Assembly (NCBI GenBank): GCA_018333865.1
Contig: JAGXSE010000006.1
Span: forward strand, 1-45,683
DNA length: 45,683 bases
Origin: Syntrophomonadaceae bacterium
GTDB lineage: Bacteria > Bacillota > PH28-bin88
Direction of reading: 5' to 3'
Shown in pieces: positions 15,681 to 22,318 of the stretch. How positions within the stretch are numbered: the stretch's first letter is position 1; each line of letters begins with the position of its first letter. A program made the position numbers and the translations under genes. Below the pieces are notes generated by a model. The model was not told where the DNA came from. It did not search any database and was given only the letters and a program-made list of their open reading frames with translations.

Positions 15681-16433
15681 CTAGTCGGCCGCTAGTATTT
15701 CGGCGGGCGGCACCGGGCGGACCGGTCTGGCCGGCAACCCTTTATAAACCGTACCCGGTTCAGTATCTTTAGTAACCAGTGCGCCGGCGGCAATGAAGGA
15801 TTCCTGGGCGATGGTCACTCCCGGCAGGGTAATGGAACCGCCGCCTACCCGGGCGGCTTTTTTAATGGTTGGACCCTTGATCGTCTTAAACCTTTCCTTG
15901 GTGCGGCCCATGAAGTTATCGTTGGTGGTGGTGACCATGGGGGCAATGAAAACCTGGTCTTCGATGGTGGTATAGGCGGTGATATAGGCCCCGGTCTGGA
16001 TCTTGGTGTAGGAGCCGATAGTCACCTGGTTTTCCACAGCTACCCCGCGGCCGACAATAACATAATCGGCTATGACACACTTTTCACGGATACTGGCCAG
16101 GTCGGCCACCAGGCAGTTTTCGCCGATGGCTGTTCCGGCGTAGATTACCGCCCCGGTGCCGATGATGGTGCCGTTGCCGATTGCAAGCGGTGGCAAGTCG
16201 CTGTCGATGGTTACGGTGCTGGTCTTGGCCGGCTTGGGCTTTTTGCCCAAAACGCAGTTGTCGCCGACGCTAACCCCGTCCCCCAGCAGGGTGCCGGGAT
16301 AAATGGTGACGTTATTGCCGATGGTCACTTCCCGTCCCAGGCTGACATTTTCCATGATTACAGTAAACCAGCCGATGCGGCAGTTTTCCCCCCGGGTTGC
16401 CGCCGGATGGACAAAATTTATTGCCTGCTCCAA
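15681..16433 (-). CDS. Left-handed beta-helix acyltransferase (WbpD-like N-acetyltransferase)
   Basis: The product of about 250 residues is built almost entirely of hexapeptide repeats (for example IGNNVTIYPGTLLGDGVSVG, IGNGTIIGTGAVIYAGTAIG and IADYVIVGRGVAVENQVTIG), which fold into a left-handed beta-helix trimer that binds acetyl-CoA. The C-terminus, VGGGSITLPGVTIAQESFIA followed by KGLPARPVR, is typical of nucleotide-sugar N-acetyltransferases. In the Wbp pathway WbpD acetylates the 3-amino group. It is longer than classical WbpD (about 190 residues), with extra N-terminal coils, so the match is functional rather than strict. The start is TTG 16433, eight bases after AAGGGG and one base after the TAG of the oxidoreductase gene; longer readings to 16535 would overlap that gene by 100 bases. 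Confidence 0.78.
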   Translation of the reverse strand: MEQAINFVHPAATRGENCRIGWFTVIMENVSLGREVTIGNNVTIYPGTLLGDGVSVGDNCVLGKKPKPAKTSTVTIDSDLPPLAIGNGTIIGTGAVIYAGTAIGENCLVADLASIREKCVIADYVIVGRGVAVENQVTIGSYTKIQTGAYITAYTTIEDQVFIAPMVTTTNDNFMGRTKERFKTIKGPTIKKAARVGGGSITLPGVTIAQESFIAAGALVTKDTEPGTVYKGLPARPVRPVPPAEILAAD

Positions 16434-16434
16434 C

Positions 16435-17481
16435 CTAATTGCCCCTTTCTGCATTCGAAAGCCTGACAGGCACTCCCGCCCTGGCCGACCTGTAAATGGC
16501 CAGGATGATCGCCAGGGCTTTTTTCCCTTCTTCACCGTTAACCAGTGGTTCCCGGCCTGTTCTGATGGCTTCCGCCAGATCCTCCAGGATGACCTGGTGC
16601 CCTGGCTTGGCTGTGGCGCTGTTTACCGCCTGTTTGAGGCTGGCGGCCTCGTCTTCGGTGTATCCGGCCACCCGCCAGGTATTTAGCTGGGAAGCGGTTA
16701 CGCCATTAATCACGGCGGTACCGGTTTCACCGAATACTGCCAAAGTTTCTTCCAGGTTGGCAGGGTAGAGGGTGGTTGCCGCCTCAACGATACCCAGGGC
16801 GCCGCCGGCGAATTTAAGCGCGGCCACTCCCAGGTCTTCGGTTTCGATCTTCCTTAAGCGGGTGGTGGTGTAGGCAAAGACCTCGACCACCGGGCCCAGC
16901 ATCCACTGGAGCAAATCTATGTTATGTATGGCCTGGTTCATCAGGGCGCCGCCGTCCAAGTCTTTGGTGCCGCGCCAGGCGTCCTGGTCGAAATAGGCCT
17001 GGTTGCGGTTCCATCTGACGGTGGCGCTGCCGTGGGTGATGGTACCAAAGCGGCCATCGTCTAAAGCTTTTTTCAGTGCTTGGACCGCCGGCTTAAAACG
17101 GTTGGGGTGCACCACCGCCAGCTTAACCCCTGCCTTACGGCACTCGTCGATGATCTGGCCGGCATTGGCCAGGGTCAGGGCCAGGGGTTTTTCCACCACC
17201 ACATGCTTGCCGGCCCTGGCGGCGTCTACAGCCATTCGGGCATGGAGGCCGCTGGGGGTGCAGATACATACCACGTCTATCCCGGGGTCTTGCAATAACT
17301 GCCGGTAGTCGCTGTATTCCCTGGCGCCATGCTTGTCCCGGAAGGGGGCGGAGCGGGCGGGGCTGGTATCGCACACCGCCGCCAGGCGGGCCTCCTTTAT
17401 GTTGGCAATGGCCTGGGCGTGTTTGGCGGCAATATGGCCGCAGCCGATAAGGGCGAAATTAAGGGCCTCGATGATGTCCAC
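16435..17481 (-). CDS. wbpB: Gfo/Idh/MocA oxidoreductase (WbpB-like UDP-sugar 3-dehydrogenase)
   Basis: The 348-residue enzyme has an N-terminal Rossmann domain, NFALIGCGHIAAKHAQAI, with the G-x-G-x-x-A NAD site, and the family motif GKHVVVEKPLALTLANA whose EKP lysine assists catalysis. The C-terminal domain shows RWNRNQAYFDQDAWRGT and DGGALMNQAIHNIDLLQW, where the H of the NQAIHNID segment is the second catalytic residue. WbpB/WlbA oxidises C-3 of UDP-GlcNAcA in an NAD-dependent step paired with WbpE. The start is GTG 17481, one base after the stop codon of the dehydrogenase gene, so the two are translationally coupled. Order in the operon is dehydrogenase, this gene, acyltransferase, aminotransferase, which is a complete four-step pathway. 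Confidence 0.87.
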   Translation of the reverse strand: MDIIEALNFALIGCGHIAAKHAQAIANIKEARLAAVCDTSPARSAPFRDKHGAREYSDYRQLLQDPGIDVVCICTPSGLHARMAVDAARAGKHVVVEKPLALTLANAGQIIDECRKAGVKLAVVHPNRFKPAVQALKKALDDGRFGTITHGSATVRWNRNQAYFDQDAWRGTKDLDGGALMNQAIHNIDLLQWMLGPVVEVFAYTTTRLRKIETEDLGVAALKFAGGALGIVEAATTLYPANLEETLAVFGETGTAVINGVTASQLNTWRVAGYTEDEAASLKQAVNSATAKPGHQVILEDLAEAIRTGREPLVNGEEGKKALAIILAIYRSARAGVPVRLSNAERGN

Positions 17482-17482
17482 C

Positions 17483-18868
17483 TCAGATCTTGACTATTTT
17501 CCTCCTGTTGTCTTGCACATGCTTGGTAGCGTTTCTGGTATCGACCACGAGCCGGGAGTGTTGTACCACCCATTCATAGTCAATGCCGGAGTGATCGGTA
17601 ATGATCAGGACACAGTCGGCCGCTGCCAGCGCGCTTTTGGCCAGGGGTACGCTCTCGGCGCTGAAGATGCTCCGGCCGTGGGGTTCCACAAAGGGGATCA
17701 GGGGGTCGTGATAGGTAATTTCCGCCCCGCTTTGGAGCAGCTGGTCGATAATGCGCAGGGCCGGGGATTCTCTCACATCGGCCACGTCTTTTTTGTAGGC
17801 CACGCCCAGGACCAGTATCTTGGCCCCGTTAAGGCACTTTTGCACCCGGTTCAGGGCCTGCCCTACCTTGTTGACTACATAGCAGGAGACTTCCAAGTTT
17901 ATTTCCCCCGCCAGCTCGATAAACCTGGTATGGAAGCCGTATTCCCGGGCTTTCCAGGTCAGGTAGAAGGGGTCGATGGGAATGCAGTGGCCTCCTACCC
18001 CGGGTCCGGGGTAAAAGGTCTGGATGCCGAAGGGCTTGGTAGCGGCGGCATCCACCACTTCCCACACATCGAGCCCCATTTTGTCGCATAAGAGCATCAT
18101 CTCGTTGACCAGGGCGATGTTCACTGCCCGGTAGGTGTTTTCAAAAACCTTGGTCATCTCGGCCGCCGCAGGGGTGGAAACCGGTATTACCATATGAATG
18201 GTTTGGGCATAGAAGGTCTGTGCCACATCCAGGCAGGCCGGGGTTATGCCGCCCACCACCTTGGAGGTGTTTTGGGTGGTGTAGCGCTTATTGCCCGGGT
18301 CTACCCGTTCGGGGGAAAAAGCAACGAAAAAGTCTTGTCCCACCTTTAAACCGGTTGCCTCCAGCTGGGGAAGGATAACCTCCTGGGTGGTACCCGGGTA
18401 GGTGGTGCTTTCCAATATAATCAGTTGGCCAGGGCGCAGATGGGTGGCAATTTCTTTGGTGACACTTACAATGTAAGAAATATCCGGATCCAGGTTGGGG
18501 GTAAGAGGAGTGGGCACGCAGATGACGATGGCATCTGCCCCCGGCAGACAGGAAAAACCTGTGTAGGCTTTAAGTTTGCCCGCATGAACAACCTTTTTCA
18601 GCTCTTCGTCTTTCACATCGAGGATGTAGTTTTCGCCGTTATTAACATTGTAGGCCCTTTTGGGGTTCTGCTCGATGCCCATAACCTGAAAGCCCACCTT
18701 GGCCTTTTCAACTGCCAGCGGCAGGCCGACATAGCCCAGGCCAACGACAGCCACATTAGCAGTCCGGACAGCAAATTTTCTTTTCAGTTCCGCCCTGGTT
18801 AAGTGACCGGCACCAGTTAATTGCGTTATTGCCAACTCTCCACGCCTCCCCAAAAGTCCTGTTATCAT
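17483..18868 (-). CDS. wbpA: UDP-N-acetyl-D-glucosamine 6-dehydrogenase (WbpA-like)
   Basis: The protein belongs to the UDP-glucose/GDP-mannose dehydrogenase family. VAVVGLGYVGLPLAVEKAKV is the N-terminal NAD-binding loop, ICVPTPLTPNLDPDISYI and LESTTYPGTT are substrate-side motifs, and YPGPGVGGHCIPIDPFYLTW contains the catalytic cysteine (GGHC). ILVLGVAYKKDVADVRESPA begins the C-terminal UDP-binding domain. WbpA and WecC-like enzymes oxidise C-6 of UDP-GlcNAc or UDP-ManNAc in two NAD-dependent steps; the WbpB/E neighbours favour UDP-GlcNAc. ATG 18868 has no clear ribosome binding site. TTG 18835 lies nine bases after GGGGAGG and would start MAITQLTGAG, so it may be the true start, giving about 450 residues. 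It heads the minus-strand sugar operon after a small gene at 18924. Confidence 0.9.
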   Translation of the reverse strand: MITGLLGRRGELAITQLTGAGHLTRAELKRKFAVRTANVAVVGLGYVGLPLAVEKAKVGFQVMGIEQNPKRAYNVNNGENYILDVKDEELKKVVHAGKLKAYTGFSCLPGADAIVICVPTPLTPNLDPDISYIVSVTKEIATHLRPGQLIILESTTYPGTTQEVILPQLEATGLKVGQDFFVAFSPERVDPGNKRYTTQNTSKVVGGITPACLDVAQTFYAQTIHMVIPVSTPAAAEMTKVFENTYRAVNIALVNEMMLLCDKMGLDVWEVVDAAATKPFGIQTFYPGPGVGGHCIPIDPFYLTWKAREYGFHTRFIELAGEINLEVSCYVVNKVGQALNRVQKCLNGAKILVLGVAYKKDVADVRESPALRIIDQLLQSGAEITYHDPLIPFVEPHGRSIFSAESVPLAKSALAAADCVLIITDHSGIDYEWVVQHSRLVVDTRNATKHVQDNRRKIVKI

Positions 18869-18923
18869 CGATAGTAACCCGCTTTAAAGGGCGGGGATAC
18901 GCTCCTTACAAAAGCCTCTTGCC

Positions 18924-19139
18924 TTACGACGGCTTGTCGGGGTTCAGGCATTGAAGGGCAAAGGCTACTTGCTCTTCCAATGCGGCAATCACTTCGTCGA
19001 GCTGGGCCGGGGTACAACGGGAAAGGTCTGGGGTCCCCGTCACACCGGCGATCAGATCATTAACCTGGAATTGATAGTAGCCTAAATCTCGCAGGGTTTT
19101 CTTTAAGGCCCCAACCGTGGCGATCTTTTCCCGGTCCAT
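18924..19139 (-). CDS. Small conserved-looking hypothetical protein (71 residues)
   Basis: The protein reads MDREKIATVGALKKTLRDLG, then YYQFQVNDLIAGVTGTPDLS, and ends with a helix QLDEVIAALEEQVAFALQCL. I do not recognise it with certainty. The build of a short helix, a VTG turn and a C-terminal helix of the type L..VI..LE is reminiscent of the GemA/DUF1018-like fold and of small DNA-associated helical domains, but the similarity is weak. ATG 19139 follows AGGAGGGAGCAAG, a strong ribosome binding site, which rules out the longer frame to 19238. It is the first gene before wbpA with a 55-bp gap. The gap contains CCCGC and GCGGG arms that could form a weak hairpin. No function is assigned. Confidence 0.6.
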   Translation of the reverse strand: MDREKIATVGALKKTLRDLGYYQFQVNDLIAGVTGTPDLSRCTPAQLDEVIAALEEQVAFALQCLNPDKPS

Positions 19140-19330
19140 CTTGCTCCCTCCTAAACTAAAAGGCTGGGCCGGTCGCGCCACTGACTCACCGCCGGGGCCT
19201 GGGCGCCCGCTTAAACCCCGGGATTCATTGTCTCCCACAATAAATTGTAAGATCAGATATTCTGCAACTGCCAGATTTATCCTGCTTTATTAATAACATA
19301 TATTTCCATAATTTATAACTATTTCCGCTA

Positions 19331-20137
19331 TTATTTGACAATACTTCCCAGGATTCGCCCTAAGACCCGTTCCCAAAGATTGACTCCCCGCCCGGAAAGG
19401 GCTGTGGGACCGGGGGATGCGGCGACTTCTGATCCGGCCAGCAAGTCTTTGGGGTTATGCAGGGTTAGGGGCAAGACAGCTTCGCGGCCAGCCAGCTTTT
19501 CCAGCCGTGCCAGGGCGGCAGGCCAGAGGGGGGGGCGTTTTTGGGGGCAATGGGCGTCGCTCCCCAAAAAGTGGACCAAGCCCTGCCGGACCAGGCTGCC
19601 TGCAAACTTCTGCACCCTGGGCCCGAATTCCCCTGCCAGGCTGCCGGCGTTGACCTGGACCAGGGTGCCCCGCTCCACCAGGGCAGCCAGCGAAGCAGGG
19701 TTTTCCTGCAGGCTGGCGTTTCGCTCGGGGTGGGCCAGGACCGGGGTGATCCCGTCTAACATCAGGGAGAAAAGGACGTTTTCGGCACAGGAGGGTATTT
19801 CCCCTAAAGGGAGTTCCACCAAAAGATAGCGCCCGCCGTTGTTTAAGGTGGGGACAGTCCCGGCGGCCACTAACCGGGGGAGTTCCGGAACCAGGCAGGC
19901 CTCGGCCCCCGGGTAGACGGTCAGGTCCACCCCTGCAGCCTGGAGCCTGCTCGTGAGTTCGGCGGTCAATTCCAATACTTGCACGGCATCAGGGTAGCTT
20001 CCCGGCAAAAAGTGAGGGGTGGCGACTACCCCGGCAACTCCCTGGCTGGCCAGTTGCCGGCAAAGCTCCAGGGCTTTCGGCCAGGTGGCGGGCCCATCAT
20101 CCACACCTGGCAGGATGTGGGCGTGAAGGTCAATCAT
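19331..20137 (-). CDS. CpsB/YwqE-type protein-tyrosine phosphatase (PHP domain)
   Basis: The 268-residue protein starts MIDLHAHILPGVDDGPATW, the first metal-binding motif (HxH and D) of the PHP superfamily as found in CpsB, CapC and YwqE. GVVATPHFLPG, VYPGAEACLV, ITPVLAHPERN and FLGSDAHCP supply the remaining metal ligands. These Firmicutes enzymes are manganese-dependent phosphatases that dephosphorylate the tyrosine cluster of the CpsD kinase and thereby control polymer length and export. The start ATG 20137 overlaps the CpsD stop codon by 8 bases. It is the last gene of the Wzz-CpsD-CpsB set; a 190-bp spacer then separates it from the small gene at 18924-19139, the next one downstream. Confidence 0.9.
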   Translation of the reverse strand: MIDLHAHILPGVDDGPATWPKALELCRQLASQGVAGVVATPHFLPGSYPDAVQVLELTAELTSRLQAAGVDLTVYPGAEACLVPELPRLVAAGTVPTLNNGGRYLLVELPLGEIPSCAENVLFSLMLDGITPVLAHPERNASLQENPASLAALVERGTLVQVNAGSLAGEFGPRVQKFAGSLVRQGLVHFLGSDAHCPQKRPPLWPAALARLEKLAGREAVLPLTLHNPKDLLAGSEVAASPGPTALSGRGVNLWERVLGRILGSIVK

Positions 20138-20825
20138 CGGTACCGCTCTTTTCCGCGTAGTAATAGTAGTAGTGGTAATCCTTGGTTTTACGGCGCACGC
20201 CGTTTAACACGCAGCCAATCAGCCGGGCCCCGGCGTTTTGAATGATGGACCTGGCCTCCTGCACCATGTCGATGCGGGTCTTGCCGGCCTCGATAACCAG
20301 GAGTACCCCGTCCACCCAGGGAGCCAGAAGGGCGGCATCGGTAACGGCAATGAGGGGCGGTCCGTCAAAAATTACGAATTCATGCCTGTTCTTCAGCTCT
20401 TCGATCAGCGGACGTATGGCTTGGGAGCCAAGCAGTTCGGCGGGGTTGGGGGGGATCAGGCCGCTGGTGATCAGTCCAAGTTGGGGAACCATAGTTTCTT
20501 TTGTTACACCGGCAGGGTCACCTCCCTGTACCAAAAGGGAGGTGAGCCCGGTCAGGTTGCTCAGGCCGAAGAGGCGCTGCTGCATGGGCTTTCTTAAATC
20601 GCAGTCCACCAGGAGGGTCTTTTTTCCGCCATGTGCCATTACTATTGCCAGGTTAGCCGCCGTAAGGGATTTGCCCTCTCCCGGCCCAGCGCTGGTAATT
20701 AAAAGGCTCTGCAGAGGGCGATCCACAGCGGCATACTGGATGTTGGTTCTTAACGTCCGGTAGGCCTCGGTTGCCGGGGATTTGGGCTCGTGGTAGGCAA
20801 TGGGTTTTAAAATACTTCTTGTCAT
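20130..20825 (-). CDS. CpsD/CapB-type BY-kinase
   Basis: The 231-residue ATPase has SAGPGEGKS at 45-53 (Walker A), LLVDCDLRKP at 71-80 (Walker A') and VIFDGPP at 151-157 (Walker B), the three hallmarks of bacterial tyrosine kinases. The C-terminal tail KDYHYYYYYAEK holds six tyrosines at 217 and 219-223, the usual autophosphorylation cluster. As in other Firmicutes the kinase lacks its own membrane domain and needs the C-terminal cytoplasmic tail of the Wzz-like partner (20838) to be active. N-terminal EAYRTLRTNIQY is the conserved oligomerisation motif with EaYR. The start ATG 20825 follows AGGAGGG. Opposed by the CpsB phosphatase encoded by the next gene. Together they cycle polymer export. 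Confidence 0.93.
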   Translation of the reverse strand: MTRSILKPIAYHEPKSPATEAYRTLRTNIQYAAVDRPLQSLLITSAGPGEGKSLTAANLAIVMAHGGKKTLLVDCDLRKPMQQRLFGLSNLTGLTSLLVQGGDPAGVTKETMVPQLGLITSGLIPPNPAELLGSQAIRPLIEELKNRHEFVIFDGPPLIAVTDAALLAPWVDGVLLVIEAGKTRIDMVQEARSIIQNAGARLIGCVLNGVRRKTKDYHYYYYYAEKSGTDD

Positions 20826-20837
20826 TAGCCGTCCCTC

Positions 20838-22280
20838 CTATTCCTTGGTGGCGGAGGTTTCTCCGCGGGCGATGCCGGCCGCCGGGTAGCCCGCAGCGCC
20901 GGGAACAGGTTCGTTTTGGTTCGCAAACCAGCCCTTTTTACCGACGCCGGATACGCTATCCCTTGGTTCATGAAAAGGAATACTCCCCAGCACTGGAACT
21001 GCCAGGTGCCGCTCGATATCTGCCGGGGTTTTGATGGTGTTGTCTAAAAACTCCAGCAAGAAGACCAGGAAGACGGAAACCATTAAGCCCAGCAGAAAGG
21101 CGATGGCCACGTTCAACATCTTTCTCGGTTTAACTGGATCGGTCGGGGTTACCGCCCCGGCTACCACCATTAAGCTGGCGTCCCCGATGTTGATGGACCT
21201 GATCACTTGGGTACGGGTGATGTTATCCGCCAAAACGCCGTAGGTGGCTTCAAGCCGGTCCACGCTCCCTTGCAGTTGGCTCCGCTCGGCTCGCTTGCCG
21301 GCGATTTCCGCCTGCAGACCGGTTATTTCCCGATCCAGTGCCTTAACAGTGGCTGTGATGGCCGCTACCCGGGCCTGCAATTCGGTAATTTTAACATCTC
21401 TTGCGGCTAATTCCTGGGTGATCCGGTCGTAGGCCGGGTTAGGCTCTTCCGTCACCACCTGCCCGGCAGAAGTGCCCGGACTTAACTCGCTCCCGTCTAA
21501 CGGCGGCTCTATTTTTGTTGTAATTGTAATCACCGGCGGGGTCTGGGCCAGGCGCGCTTCCAGCCGGTTTTTGCCGGCCAGTTCTTGCTGCAGGGAGACC
21601 TCTGCCGCAATTTGTTGCGAGCGGAAATTGCTCAGGTCGGCCAGCCGGCTGGTCATTTGTTCCGCCAGGTATTCTACGCTGCGGGGCTGGGCGTCGAACT
21701 TGCGCAGGTTTTCCGTAGCGGCGGCCAGCTCCCGGTCGGTGCTTTCCAGCTGGCTTCTAAGCAGCTCCATGGACTTGCCCAGCTGCTCCTGGTTATTTTC
21801 GTTAATAAACACCATGAATTCTTCGCTGATGGCATTGGCCAGATTAGCCGCCAAATTGGGATCAGTATTTTGAACCTGGACCTCGATCAGGTTGGTATCC
21901 CTGACGGCATGGGCGGATACCATGCCTGACAATCCCGCAGGGGTATAGAGGGTCTGGTCCAGGTTCAGGCGCTTGATCACCTGCTGGAAGACCTCCTGGT
22001 TTTTCAGCTGGCTGACATAGGTGTTGATGGTCATCTGGGGAAGACGGGACAGGGTGCCGACTACCTCTTCCAAGGTTTGAGCTTCTCTTGCGGCCACCGG
22101 CCTTTGCTCGCCCCGGATCACCTGGATGACGGCCTTGGCCTGGTAAACAGGCGGCAAGACAAACCAGCTTAAGACCGCGGCGGTAACTATAGAAACCGCG
22201 GTGATCAGGATAATTACCCACTTCCACTTGCCCAAAATACGCAGGTAGTCTTTTAAGTCGATAGTAATTTCATCGTTCAA
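20838..22280 (-). CDS. Wzz/CapA-type polysaccharide chain-length regulator
   Basis: The 480-residue protein has a first membrane helix at about 20-43 (WVIILITAVSIVTAAVLSWF), an extracytoplasmic Wzz domain with PPVYQAKAVIQV and EVFQQVIKRLNL, a long coiled-coil region at roughly 160-350 rich in LxxL heptads, and a second helix at about 389-411 preceded by PTDPVKPRKM, the Pro-rich motif of the family. Past it, a cytoplasmic tail of about 70 residues (VPVLGSIPFHEP and following) is the likely activator of CpsD. The long coiled-coil is typical of PCP-2-type proteins with a GNVR-like region and exceeds the classic Firmicutes CapA, which lacks it. The start is TTG 22280, seven bases after GGGGGTG. 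It regulates the length of the surface polysaccharide. Confidence 0.88.
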   Translation of the reverse strand: MNDEITIDLKDYLRILGKWKWVIILITAVSIVTAAVLSWFVLPPVYQAKAVIQVIRGEQRPVAAREAQTLEEVVGTLSRLPQMTINTYVSQLKNQEVFQQVIKRLNLDQTLYTPAGLSGMVSAHAVRDTNLIEVQVQNTDPNLAANLANAISEEFMVFINENNQEQLGKSMELLRSQLESTDRELAAATENLRKFDAQPRSVEYLAEQMTSRLADLSNFRSQQIAAEVSLQQELAGKNRLEARLAQTPPVITITTKIEPPLDGSELSPGTSAGQVVTEEPNPAYDRITQELAARDVKITELQARVAAITATVKALDREITGLQAEIAGKRAERSQLQGSVDRLEATYGVLADNITRTQVIRSINIGDASLMVVAGAVTPTDPVKPRKMLNVAIAFLLGLMVSVFLVFLLEFLDNTIKTPADIERHLAVPVLGSIPFHEPRDSVSGVGKKGWFANQNEPVPGAAGYPAAGIARGETSATKE

Positions 22281-22318
22281 TTGTTTACACCCCCGTGAGA
22301 TTTTTACGGCTGGCCGCC

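Noticed and set aside
20157-20175. Tyrosine run in CpsD as a sequencing slip
   Set aside because: Tyrosine clusters are expected in this kinase family and the codons alternate rather than forming a homopolymer.
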